This document shows, in pieces, positions 24,073 to 32,562 of a stretch of DNA of 64,000 nucleotides. The stretch comes from Leucobacter sp. G161. GTDB lineage: Bacteria > Actinomycetota > Actinomycetes > Actinomycetales > Microbacteriaceae. The translations under genes were made by a program, and so were the position numbers. The stretch covers positions 1 through 64,000 of the forward strand of contig NZ_LOHP01000052.1 in NCBI RefSeq assembly GCF_001482305.1, written 5' to 3'. The notes under the pieces were generated by a model. It worked only from the letters and a program-made list of their open reading frames with translations, searched no databases and had not been told where the DNA came from. Every line of letters starts with the position of its first letter. The first letter of the stretch is position 1.

Positions 24073-26673
24073 ATGGCTACGCAATGGACTCCCTCTGCAT
24101 GGTTTCTCGTCACCCCTCCGCAGCCCAAGCCCGGCACAATCCACCGCCACCGGGTCGACTCCGCGATTGCAGAGGTCCGCGCCCGCGGGCAAATCGCCGT
24201 GCTCATGGCGCCCTCCGGGTTCGGTAAGACGACGGCGTTGGCCGCGTGGGCAGCGAGCGTCGCAGGCCCGGTTGCGTGGCTCACCCTCACCAGGCACGAC
24301 AACACTGCGCAACAGGTGCTTGCGGGCGTGTTCAACGCACTGCAGCGGATGGCACGCGAGACGTCTGGGCTCGAAGCGATCCTGGATATTGTCCCTGATC
24401 CGCCAGACGCGAACCTCATGCTCGAACGGCTGAGTCGCGCGCTCGCCGGCCTCTCGCAGCAGGTCACCATCATCATTGACGACGCGCACCTCGCGGCCGC
24501 TGCGCTCGTTGACGACATCATTACTGTGCTGAACGAGCACTCCGGCGGCAACGTGTTCTTCGTTGTTGCGGGCACACACCAGCTCGACTCCTGGTTCAAC
24601 GAACACCTTGCAACGGGCGCCGCCAGCTTGATTGGGCACGATGCCTTCGCGATGACCGGCACCGAGATCGCAGATCTGGCAGCGTTGGCCCCCATCCCGA
24701 CCACCCCCGAGCGCACGCAAGCGATCATCGAAGCGTCTCACGGTTGGCCGGTGGCCATCAGGCTCATGCTCAGCGCGGCCGGCCCCGACACGGAACACGA
24801 CGGGTTCTCGCTGGTCGACGGTGATCTCCTCGCCGAGTACATCACTCGGACCGTACTGCAGGATATGCGGCCCGAGCTCGTCGATTTCATCCTCACCGTC
24901 ACCACCTGTTCCCGCGTCACGGCCGACCTCGCGGAGGCACTATCGGGCCGCAGCGACGCCGCCGCGCTGCTTGACGAATGCGTTCGTCAGGGCCTGTTCA
25001 TCGACCGCTTCGTCGACGGTGAGCGGGATCCCGTGTACCGCTGGCACGAGGTGTTCGCGCGTCACTGCCGCATTGCGGCGATCGGGGCCGGTCAGCAGCG
25101 GGTGCGAGAGCTGAACCGCACCGCGGCGCGCTGGCTCACCCCGTCCTTCCCGATCGAGGCCACTGTGCACGCGATGCTGGCAGGGGCGCCCGAACTCGCC
25201 GCGTCGATCCTGCGTGACAATTGGGTGCCGCTCCTCATCGAGTCCGGTGCTGAGACGGTGAACGCACGGTGCCTCGCGCTGCCGGAGGCGTGGGCGCGTG
25301 ATCCCGAAATTCTCCTGATCCGCGCGTGCTGCCTCGACATGCAGGGAGACGCGACCGCCGCGGGAATACTGCTGTCCCGCGCGCATGCCACGATCGATGC
25401 GGCAGAGACCGCGCCCGGGGAACAGCTACTGCACACCCGGTCGTTTGCCGAACTGTTCCTCGCCCACGACCATCCATCGCTCGTTGCTGCGGCAGACCAG
25501 GTACGCGCGGTGCTCCACAGCGCAAGCCTCGACCAGAAGACTCAGGCGCACGCCCTCTTCCTGCTCGGTTGGGTTGAGCTGCGACTGCGGCGCGATCCAG
25601 TTGGCGCGGTGCAACTGCTCGCTTCAGCGCATCGCGCTGCGACCACGGCCGGCTACCGAAAACTTGCGCGCCGAGCGGTGCAGAACCTGCTGTTCGCCTA
25701 TGCGAACGCCGGTGCATTTACCACAGCGCGAGAGCTCATCGCCGAGGCCGAGGCGGCCCGCGAGGAGAGCCTGGAGTGGCAGCACTACGATGCTGGAATC
25801 GAATACGTCGCGCGTGGTCTCATCGCCTACTGGCAAGACGACCTGACCGCCGCCGAATCACAGTTCCGTGCGCTCATTACGCAGGGCGGGCACGACACCT
25901 CGTACACCGCGCTCGCGCGCGTGTTCTTTGCGCTCACCGCGGCCGCGACCGGAGACGCACGGCTCATCGCCGAGGCGGCCCCCCACCTCTCCGGCGTTGG
26001 ATCGGCGGAAGTGCACGGCGTGCCCTGGCCCGTGTACCGGGCGATCGGGGGAGCGATGCTGGCTGCCGCGACCGGTGACTATGCGCGTGCGCTCACCATC
26101 ATCGAGCCGCTGAGTGAGGCATCTACGGTGCCTGTCACGAGCGTGCTCATGGCGGAGCTGTATCGGCGCGCGGGCCAGCCGAGCGCGGCGATGCAGGTGC
26201 TCAGCAAGATCCCCCGCCGCGTGCAGGTCTCGTTTGTACGGACGAGCGTGCTCGTCACCAGCGCGGTCATCAGCCGGCAATCCGGTGACCGCGCCCGCGC
26301 GCACCGCTATCTCGAGCAGGCGCTCGACCTCGCAAGCCCTGAGGGGATCGCCCGGCCGTTCAACGCGAGCTGTGACGACGATGCGCTGCGCGAGCTGCTC
26401 ACCGAGCACGCCGCCTGGGGCACCGCACACGAGGGCTTCTTAGCGGGGCAGCTCGCCGGAACCGTCGAAGGAGTGTCGCGGAATCAGGTGCTGGGGGCAG
26501 CACTGTCACGCCGCGAGCGCGAGATTTTTGGCTACCTCACCACGACGATGACCGCCGAGGAAATCGCCGGCGCGCTCCACGTCTCCGTGAACACCGTCCG
26601 CACCCACCAGCGCGCGATCTACCGCAAGCTTGGCGTGAACAACCGGCGCGAGGCCATCAAGAGTCGGATCTGA
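24073..26673 (+). CDS. LuxR-family ATPase regulator (MalT/LAL-like)
   Basis: An 866-residue STAND-type regulator. Walker A APSGFGKTT is at about residues 46-54, Walker B is in QVTIIIDDAHLAAA, and a long alpha-helical repeat region (about 340-780) ends in a LuxR helix-turn-helix (LSRREREIFGYLTTTMTAEEIAGALHVSVNTVRTHQRAIYRKLG). Such proteins oligomerise on an inducer with ATP and activate transcription. The start at 24073 follows AAGGGGG. It lies just after the frameshifted FGE gene on the same strand. Its 3' end overlaps the convergent HerA-like gene by 17 bp. The target is unknown. Confidence 0.9.
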   Translation: MATQWTPSAWFLVTPPQPKPGTIHRHRVDSAIAEVRARGQIAVLMAPSGFGKTTALAAWAASVAGPVAWLTLTRHDNTAQQVLAGVFNALQRMARETSGLEAILDIVPDPPDANLMLERLSRALAGLSQQVTIIIDDAHLAAAALVDDIITVLNEHSGGNVFFVVAGTHQLDSWFNEHLATGAASLIGHDAFAMTGTEIADLAALAPIPTTPERTQAIIEASHGWPVAIRLMLSAAGPDTEHDGFSLVDGDLLAEYITRTVLQDMRPELVDFILTVTTCSRVTADLAEALSGRSDAAALLDECVRQGLFIDRFVDGERDPVYRWHEVFARHCRIAAIGAGQQRVRELNRTAARWLTPSFPIEATVHAMLAGAPELAASILRDNWVPLLIESGAETVNARCLALPEAWARDPEILLIRACCLDMQGDATAAGILLSRAHATIDAAETAPGEQLLHTRSFAELFLAHDHPSLVAAADQVRAVLHSASLDQKTQAHALFLLGWVELRLRRDPVGAVQLLASAHRAATTAGYRKLARRAVQNLLFAYANAGAFTTARELIAEAEAAREESLEWQHYDAGIEYVARGLIAYWQDDLTAAESQFRALITQGGHDTSYTALARVFFALTAAATGDARLIAEAAPHLSGVGSAEVHGVPWPVYRAIGGAMLAAATGDYARALTIIEPLSEASTVPVTSVLMAELYRRAGQPSAAMQVLSKIPRRVQVSFVRTSVLVTSAVISRQSGDRARAHRYLEQALDLASPEGIARPFNASCDDDALRELLTEHAAWGTAHEGFLAGQLAGTVEGVSRNQVLGAALSRREREIFGYLTTTMTAEEIAGALHVSVNTVRTHQRAIYRKLGVNNRREAIKSRI

Positions 26674-27826
26674 CCCGCTCGCCTTTCAGCGGCACCCGCA
26701 CGTCGGACCCGCCCTCGGCGGTGAGCCGCGCACCCATCTGGGTGATTGTTGGCTGCCCGACGAAGCCGCCGGCGACGAGCGCCTGGCCCTGCGCGAACTC
26801 GGGGGAGCGCGCGAGGAGCTCCTCAGGAACGAACCCGAAGACCTCGGCGAGCTCCGAGAGATCGCGCGGCGAGTTCATGCGCATGAGGCACAGGTTGTCG
26901 CACTGCGAGATGACGTTCGGGTGCACCTTCGTCGGACGCTGGGTCGAGAGCAGCAGCCACAGGCCAAACTTGCGCCCCTCCGCCGCGATCTGCACGAGCT
27001 TGTCGGTGAGCGCCCGCTCGACGGCGGTCACCGGGTTCGGCTGGCACAGGTTGTGAGCCTCGTCGATGACGATGAGCACCGGGCGGCGCTCCTCCCGCTT
27101 CGCCCAGAGGTGCTCGAGCACGGCGAGCGCCGCGACCTTCGGCTCAGCGGGGTGCGAGAAACCACCGAGGTCCATGACGGTCGCGCGTGGCCGCTCATCG
27201 ATCACGTCGGTGATTGATGCTTGGCCGAGCGCCCAGAGATCCCAGTCAAGGGTCTGAAGATTCTCGATGCGGGTTCCGAGCGCTCGCTCGCCCGGGTGCT
27301 CCGATGCGCGAAGCCGCGCAAGATAGTCATCGCCCCTGAACGTGCGGCCGTCGCCCTCCGAGCGGATGAGCACGTTGTATTCGTCGGCGTCGCGAATCGG
27401 GTCGAGTTGCAGCACCGCGGCCTTGGACGCTGCCGAGAGATCTGCGAAGCGCGCGTGGAGGCGTCCGTCGGCGCGCGCGGGCGTGCTGCCTGCCGCGCTC
27501 TCGGGGCCGTGCCCATTCCCTGACCGCAGCACCCGAATGTCAAGCTCGGCGATTGCATCCGACTCCGGGCCCGCTGAATCAGGGTGTGGCGTGGTGATGC
27601 GCGTGAAGTCGGCGTTGGGATCGAGGATCAACAGCGGCAGCTCGGTCTCGAGCAGCAGTTGTTCGAGCACGACGCCGAGCGCGTAGGTCTTGCCCGAGCC
27701 GCTCTGCCCGCACCAGAACGTGTGCCGGTTGAACTTGGCGGCGTTGAGCGAGACGTCGGCGGCAGGGGAGCCAGCGGCTGCGTCGGGTGCCGTGTCGACG
27801 CTCGTGCCGATGCGCAGCTCAGTCAT
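26657..27826 (-). CDS. HerA-like/DUF87 ATP-binding protein
   Basis: A 389-residue ATPase of the HerA/VirD4 (FtsK-like) type. FWCGQSGSGKTYALGVVLEQLL is Walker A near residue 40; RPVLIVIDEAHNLCQP is Walker B; LLLSTQRPTKVHPNVISQCDNLCLMRMNS is the sensor region. HerA translocases usually work with NurA nuclease or SIR2 partners, neither of which is nearby. Its start overlaps the end of the upstream DUF1254 gene by 8 nt on the same strand, so the two are co-transcribed, an odd pairing. Confidence 0.82.
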   Translation of the reverse strand: MTELRIGTSVDTAPDAAAGSPAADVSLNAAKFNRHTFWCGQSGSGKTYALGVVLEQLLLETELPLLILDPNADFTRITTPHPDSAGPESDAIAELDIRVLRSGNGHGPESAAGSTPARADGRLHARFADLSAASKAAVLQLDPIRDADEYNVLIRSEGDGRTFRGDDYLARLRASEHPGERALGTRIENLQTLDWDLWALGQASITDVIDERPRATVMDLGGFSHPAEPKVAALAVLEHLWAKREERRPVLIVIDEAHNLCQPNPVTAVERALTDKLVQIAAEGRKFGLWLLLSTQRPTKVHPNVISQCDNLCLMRMNSPRDLSELAEVFGFVPEELLARSPEFAQGQALVAGGFVGQPTITQMGARLTAEGGSDVRVPLKGERVRSDS

Positions 27827-29183
27827 TGCTCGGCTCCTGGCCGGCCTGGGCGGCTACCCGGGTGATCGCGGGGATCACGTAGCTGCCGTCGATGATCTCG
27901 GTGCTCGGCTCGTACATGCGCAGCAGCGGCCGGAAGGGGCCAGCGGGTGCGGGCAGCCAGTTCGCGAGCTTGGCGGGATCGGCCGGCCGGGTCGCGCTCA
28001 TGCAGATGGTGAGCGAGCCGTCGTCGTTGTAACTGAGCCCGGGTGTGCGATCCCCGATGGAGTAGCGCTTGATCTCGTTCTCCACGAGGAAGAAATCGGG
28101 CAGCGAGTACATCGTGAGCGACCAGAAGGCGCGCGCCGGCGGCGTCGGATCGAGCCGTAGCTCGTAGCTGTTCGCGCCGTCGAGCTGCTCGCCGTCCGCG
28201 TCTGTGTAGATCGGTGCGTAGGCGGCCTCGTAGGCGTGGTTCCCCCAGAGCCCACCGAGGGCGGCCGCGGCGCGCAGTTGATACTTCTGCTCGGGCGGAA
28301 CCGAGGTGAACAGCGGGGTGTCCAGCGTGCCGACCTCGAAGAAATCGGAGTTGTAGTCGAAGGAGTGGTAGGTGAGCTGCCAGCCGTTGACCATCGGCAC
28401 GTCGCCGGTGCGGAGGTAGTCGATGAGGGCGGCCTGGGAAGCGGCGAGCGCCCCGCCAAGCTCGGCGATGGTCTCGGCACTCGCTGCGAGGTACGGGCTC
28501 GCGCCGGTCTCGGTGATGCCGGTGGGCGCGAGCGCGTCGAGCACCGCGCGGTCGCTTACGGCGGGTGGGAACGCCTGCGACCAGACGCGCAGCTTCTCGA
28601 GCAGCTGCACCTCTGCCGGCACCGCTGCGTCGATCGCGGGGATCCCCGCAGGGGTGGCGGCGGGGTCGAGCGGGGTGAGGGAGGCCGCATCCTGCAGCCG
28701 GTGGACGGCGGGGAGATCGGCTTCGCCATCGCACGCCCAGCGGCCGACGATCGAGGCGACCGTTGTGGGGCTCACGATCACCGTGGCGTCCGCGGGGGCA
28801 ACACCCTCCCAGCCCGGGGGAACGATGAGGAAGCTGCCAGCCTCCGTGCCCGTGGCGCGGTGCCCGACGTAGGCGAAATTGTTCGTCCACGCATCAACGA
28901 ACTGAAGCACGTAGTAGCGCCCCGCGGTGTCCGGTACTTCCAGCATGACGGGGCCGACGCTGAGGTCGAGCTGCGCCATCGAGTAGACCGTGTCGTTGTT
29001 GATCGAGACGAAGTTGTCGGCGGGCCCGGCGAGCGCCCGCGCATGGCTGAAGGAGTTGAAGGGGGCAGCTGGGTTCGCGCCAACACCCGTTTCGACGTAG
29101 CGCCCGACCTGGTCGAGGTTGAAGACGAGGGGGAAGCCGAAGATGCACGCCTGCCCCACCTGTGACTTGTCTGCCGTGATCAT
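27819..29183 (-). CDS. DUF1254/DUF1214 protein, long form
   Basis: A 454-residue protein with an N-terminal DUF1254 region (FGFPLVFNLDQVGRY ... FVSINNDTVYSMAQLDLSVGPVMLEVPDTAGRYYVLQFVDAWTNN) and a C-terminal DUF1214 region (ARAFWSLTMYSLPDFFLVENEIKRYSIGDRTPGL; ATRPADPAKLANWLPAPAGPF). The family has no firmly assigned reaction. No signal peptide is seen with the ATG at 29183, which has AGGG upstream. A shorter paralogue is encoded divergently at 29420, and a small palindrome lies between the two. Confidence 0.85.
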   Translation of the reverse strand: MITADKSQVGQACIFGFPLVFNLDQVGRYVETGVGANPAAPFNSFSHARALAGPADNFVSINNDTVYSMAQLDLSVGPVMLEVPDTAGRYYVLQFVDAWTNNFAYVGHRATGTEAGSFLIVPPGWEGVAPADATVIVSPTTVASIVGRWACDGEADLPAVHRLQDAASLTPLDPAATPAGIPAIDAAVPAEVQLLEKLRVWSQAFPPAVSDRAVLDALAPTGITETGASPYLAASAETIAELGGALAASQAALIDYLRTGDVPMVNGWQLTYHSFDYNSDFFEVGTLDTPLFTSVPPEQKYQLRAAAALGGLWGNHAYEAAYAPIYTDADGEQLDGANSYELRLDPTPPARAFWSLTMYSLPDFFLVENEIKRYSIGDRTPGLSYNDDGSLTICMSATRPADPAKLANWLPAPAGPFRPLLRMYEPSTEIIDGSYVIPAITRVAAQAGQEPSND

Positions 29184-29347
29184 CACTAGCCCTGCTTTCC
29201 TGAATGCTGTTGCGAAACGGTGTGCGGGGTGCCACACAGTGTGCGCGGGATCCTCACGCACGTACCCCAGCTGTCCCCTCAGCGTTGCACAGCAGCCACC
29301 TGTGGTCGAGGGCTTCGCGCGAGAACGGCAGCAACGTCACCGGAATT

Positions 29348-29359
29348 CACCAATTGGTG
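29348..29359. promoter_or_regulatory. 12-bp palindrome between divergent DUF1254 genes
   Basis: CACCAATTGGTG is a perfect palindrome in the 236-bp gap between the two divergent DUF1254 genes (29184-29419), an AT-rich spot in GC-rich surroundings. It is a candidate operator; nothing else is recognised in the gap. Confidence 0.45.
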
Positions 29360-29419
29360 GTGATGCGGCCCGAGCCGATCCGCTCGAAGATTGGAGCACA
29401 ACAGAAAGAGGAGTTCACA

Positions 29420-30373
29420 ATGGTGAGTCGCAAAGTGTCAGTCGACAACTTCGTGCGCGCGGAGAGCGACCGCATGTTTGCCGCGATCGTGGCGCAGGTG
29501 GGCGGAACCGGCATCTGGAGCCACGGCTTCGTGCCGACCGCGATCGACGAGCAGCCGAGCATCCGGAGGAACCGCGACACCCTCTACAGCGCGAGCGTCG
29601 TCGACATCACCCAGGGCGCGACGCTCACCATTCCCGACGCGGGGGAGCGCTACGTCTCGGTGATGATCGTGAACCAGGATCACTTCATCAACCGCATCTT
29701 CCACACGGCCGGCGAGTACACGCTCACGCGCGAGGAGTTCGACACGGACTTCGTGATGGTCGCCGCGCGCATCCTCGTGAACCCGGAAGACTCAGACGAC
29801 GTCGCCGCGGTGAACGCGCTGCAGCGCCAGCTCAGCATCGCCTCGACCTCGGGCAACGCCTTCGAGCTGCCCGACTACGACGAGGCATCGCACACCGCCA
29901 CCCGTACCGCGCTTCTCGAACTCGCGAAGGGCCTGTCGGGCCTTGAGCGCTGCTTCGGCACGAAGGAGGAGGTCGACCCGGTGCGCCACCTCATCGGCGC
30001 AGCGGTCGGCTGGGGCGGACTGCCCGAGCACGAGGCCTCCTACATCAACGTCGCGCCCGGCCTCCCCGCCGCGGAGTACTCGCTCACCATCGGCGAGGTG
30101 CCGGTCGACGGCTTCTGGTCGATCTCGCTGTACAACGCCGAGGGGTACTTCGAGGAGAACCCGCTCGGGGCGTACAGCCTGAACAGCATCACGAGCGTGC
30201 CGAACGCCGACGGCTCGATCACGGTGCACTTCGGCGGATCTGCCGACGTCCCGAACCTGCTCCCGATCATGGAGGGCTGGAACTACCTCGTGCGCATGTA
30301 TCGGCCGCGCCAGGAGATCCTCGACGGCCGCTGGAGCTTCCCGGAGATCGACGTCACAGGGGCCGGGCGATGA
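29420..30373 (+). CDS. DUF1254/DUF1214 protein, short form
   Basis: A 317-residue relative of the divergent 454-residue protein. DUF1254-like RRNRDTLYSASVVDITQGATLTIPDAGERYVSVMIVNQDHFINRIFH is followed by DUF1214-like VPVDGFWSISLYNAEGYFEENPLGAYSLNSIT and a closing WNYLVRMYRPRQEILDG. The start at 29420 has AAAGAGGAG. It overlaps the DUF6325 gene (ATGA), beginning a run of co-directional small genes to 34229. Function is unknown. Confidence 0.87.
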   Translation: MVSRKVSVDNFVRAESDRMFAAIVAQVGGTGIWSHGFVPTAIDEQPSIRRNRDTLYSASVVDITQGATLTIPDAGERYVSVMIVNQDHFINRIFHTAGEYTLTREEFDTDFVMVAARILVNPEDSDDVAAVNALQRQLSIASTSGNAFELPDYDEASHTATRTALLELAKGLSGLERCFGTKEEVDPVRHLIGAAVGWGGLPEHEASYINVAPGLPAAEYSLTIGEVPVDGFWSISLYNAEGYFEENPLGAYSLNSITSVPNADGSITVHFGGSADVPNLLPIMEGWNYLVRMYRPRQEILDGRWSFPEIDVTGAGR

Positions 30374-30837
30374 GCTCAGCGACCTCGTTCGACTACGGCC
30401 CGGTCGAGGTCTTCGTCATCGAGTTCGAGGGCGACAGGCCTGACCCGGGAGTACTCGACGCGCTCCGGGCACTGTCGAACGACGGCACGATTCGCCTGCT
30501 GGATCTCGTCATCGCGAGCCGCGGAGCCGACGGCTCCGTCGTCCTCTCCGAGATCGCGGAGCTTGCCGGCGGCGGCATCGAGCACGTGGAACTCGGTCTC
30601 CAGGGGCTCGTGAGCGAATCCGATGTCGCCGAGAGCCTCGAGGCGGCTCGGCCCGGCCTGAGCGTTGCCATTGCCGCATTTGAACACTGCTGGGCGACGA
30701 CGCTCGCCGAGCGCGTGGCGGCCGCCCGCGGCACCGTCGTGCACGCTGAGCGGATCCCAGCTCCCGCCGTCAACCAGTTGCTGCACGACGTCGTCTTCGT
30801 TGACGCCGGTACCGCAGACCCCGCAGCCGAAGCCTAG
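30370..30837 (+). CDS. DUF6325 family protein
   Basis: A 155-residue protein of the type annotated DUF6325 in Actinobacteria. It starts FDYGPVEVFVIEFEGDRPDPGVLDALRAL, continues TIRLLDLVIASRGADGSV, and has a helix pair near AIAAFEHCWATTLAERVAAARG. The family resembles the DUF1269 membrane-associated proteins and often sits beside SHOCT proteins, as here. It is coupled to the upstream DUF1254 gene and followed after 9 nt by the SHOCT gene. Confidence 0.75.
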   Translation: MSSATSFDYGPVEVFVIEFEGDRPDPGVLDALRALSNDGTIRLLDLVIASRGADGSVVLSEIAELAGGGIEHVELGLQGLVSESDVAESLEAARPGLSVAIAAFEHCWATTLAERVAAARGTVVHAERIPAPAVNQLLHDVVFVDAGTADPAAEA

Positions 30838-30846
30838 GAGACCCCC

Positions 30847-31197
30847 ATGCCATTCATGAGACGAGTTGGACGCCCCGGACTGCTCGGCACCGCTGTGCGC
30901 ACGGCAGTTGTCGCCGGCACCGCGACCGCAGTGAGCGGCGCGGTCGGGGGCGCGGTCGCGCAGCGGCAACGCGAGCGTGCTGCCGAGGAGCAGCAGGCTG
31001 CCATGCTGCAGCAGCAGGACATGGAGGCTGCCGCGAGCGCCGCCACTGCCGCGAGCGCCGCCACTGCCGCGAGCGCCGCCCCTGCCGCGGCCCCCGACCT
31101 CGTGCAGCAGTTGCAGCAGCTCGGCGCGCTCCGGCAGCAGGGCATCCTCACCGACGCCGAGTTCGAGCAGGCCAAACGGCAGCTGCTCGGCGGCTGA
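30847..31197 (+). CDS. SHOCT-domain protein with Ala-rich repeat linker
   Basis: A 116-residue protein. A basic N-terminus precedes a hydrophobic Ala/Gly/Thr segment (LLGTAVRTAVVAGTATAVSGAVGG). A Gln/Glu-rich stretch follows (RQRERAAEEQQAAMLQQQ), then an Ala-Ser linker encoded by an 18-bp tandem repeat, and a C-terminal SHOCT motif (LQQLGALRQQGILTDAEFEQAKRQLL). It lies 9 nt after the DUF6325 gene, a pairing common in actinobacteria. Confidence 0.82.
   Translation: MPFMRRVGRPGLLGTAVRTAVVAGTATAVSGAVGGAVAQRQRERAAEEQQAAMLQQQDMEAAASAATAASAATAASAAPAAAPDLVQQLQQLGALRQQGILTDAEFEQAKRQLLGG
31027..31080 (+). repeat. 18-bp in-frame tandem repeat, three copies
   Basis: Three units of (G/A)CTGCCGCGAGCGCCGCC at 31027-31044, 31045-31062 and 31063-31080 differ only at the first base, and a decayed fourth unit follows. 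Each codes for (A/T)AASAA in the linker of the SHOCT protein. Such repeats expand and contract easily. Confidence 0.85.
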
Positions 31198-31232
31198 GCG
31201 CCTCCACGAGACACCCACACGAGAGAAGCACC

Positions 31233-31904
31233 ATGAACACCGCTATCGGCGACATCCTCCCCTTTGCCGTCGCCATCGCGATCAGCCCGATCCCGATCAT
31301 CGCGACGATCCTCATGCTGATGTCGCCCCGCCCCCGGCCGCTCAGCCTGGGCTTTCTCACGGGCTGGCTGCTCGGCATCGCGGTCGCGGTGGTCGCGTTC
31401 ACGCTGCTCGCAGGGGTCATCCCCGACCGCGAGGAGGGTGCCTCGCAGCCGATCCTCGGCGTTGTTCAGCTGCTCATCGGAGCTGCGCTCCTGCTGCTCG
31501 CGGTGAAGCAGTGGCGGTCGCGGCCGAAGGCAGGCGAGACCGCCGAGCTGCCGAAATGGATGGCCGCGATCGACACCATGAAGCCCGGCGCAGCCCTCGC
31601 GCTCGGCTTCGCGCTCGCCGCAGTGAACCCGAAGAACCTGCTCATGGCGGTCGCCGCGGGCGCAAGCATCGGCCACACCGCCCTCGGCGCTGGCGCGAAC
31701 GCCGTCGTGATCGTCGTGTTCGTGGTGCTCGCGGCCCTGAGCGTTGCGCTTCCCGTCGTCGCCTACCTTGTCGCTCCTGAGCGGGCGAGCCACGCGCTCG
31801 ACGCGATCCGCGCCTGGCTCACCGCGAACAACGCCGCGATCATGGCGGTCGTGCTCGTGCTGCTCGGCGCGCAGCTGCTCGGCAAGGGGATCGGCAGCTT
31901 CTAG
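31233..31904 (+). CDS. GAP-family (peptidoglycolipid-addressing) membrane protein
   Basis: A 223-residue membrane protein of the GAP/Sap family (LysE-like fold). It opens ILPFAVAIAISPIPIIATILMLMSPRPRPLSLGFLTGWLLGI and has MKPGAALALGFALAAVNPKNLLMAVAAGASI in the second half, with six predicted helices. Mycobacterial GAP helps export glycopeptidolipids; the substrate here is unknown. Start ATG at 31233. Confidence 0.85.
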   Translation: MNTAIGDILPFAVAIAISPIPIIATILMLMSPRPRPLSLGFLTGWLLGIAVAVVAFTLLAGVIPDREEGASQPILGVVQLLIGAALLLLAVKQWRSRPKAGETAELPKWMAAIDTMKPGAALALGFALAAVNPKNLLMAVAAGASIGHTALGAGANAVVIVVFVVLAALSVALPVVAYLVAPERASHALDAIRAWLTANNAAIMAVVLVLLGAQLLGKGIGSF

Positions 31905-31979
31905 CGGCGCCTGCAATCTCAGCGCTTCCTCACCGTCGTAGTGCTACCTTGAGTGCGAGTTCAGGGCGGTGATCATTCG

Positions 31980-32408
31980 ATGGGAACGTTCAGCGCCGGC
32001 GTGCGGCCGGTGTCAGTCCGCGGTCTGCTGTTTCTGCTCGGATTCGTCTCCTTCCTTGCGCTGACGCTCATCGGCCCACACGTCCACGGTGCCGCTGTCG
32101 CTCCGAGCCCGGTGTCGGCGACTACTGTCGCAGCCCCGTCACTTGGCGATGCTTCGCAGCCCGCGCAGGCGATGCAGCCGGTGGGGCGAGACGCTGCGGT
32201 CGCACCCCAGCCCGGCGACGAAGCGCTCGGCGTTGCTGCTGCCTGCGTGCTTGTGTTGCTCGTGACACTCGTGTGGTTGGCGACGCGGCTGGCCCCAGAG
32301 CTTGCGCCAGCGAGGCCGAGCGAAACGCCGCCCCTGCGGCGATGGGAATCGGCAACCCGCGGCCTGTCGCTGCCGCTGTTCCGCCTGCTCTCCATCAGTC
32401 GAACCTGA
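31980..32408 (+). CDS. Two-helix membrane protein, possibly DUF6153-like
   Basis: A 142-residue protein with an N-terminal hydrophobic segment (GLLFLLGFVSFLALTLIGPHVHG), an Ala/Pro-rich outer linker, and a second helix (LGVAAACVLVLLVTLVWLATRL). The arrangement recalls the DUF6153 family of actinobacteria. HVHG could bind metal, and the next gene encodes a CtaG-like protein, so a copper link is conceivable but unproven. The start is uncertain: GTG 31953 is in frame, and neither start has a strong ribosome-binding site. Confidence 0.6.
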   Translation: MGTFSAGVRPVSVRGLLFLLGFVSFLALTLIGPHVHGAAVAPSPVSATTVAAPSLGDASQPAQAMQPVGRDAAVAPQPGDEALGVAAACVLVLLVTLVWLATRLAPELAPARPSETPPLRRWESATRGLSLPLFRLLSISRT

Positions 32409-32562
32409 ACGGACTGTGCTCGACGACTCCTGGGCGCGGCGCGCACCCAGGGATGCTCCCGAGCACCGCTGGCCTCGGTCGATCCAGTGATCGATGGTGG
32501 CTTCGCGCCCATTTCAGCTCGACCGCGGCACGCCGCGATGATTGAGAAAGGCGCTTCGTACT

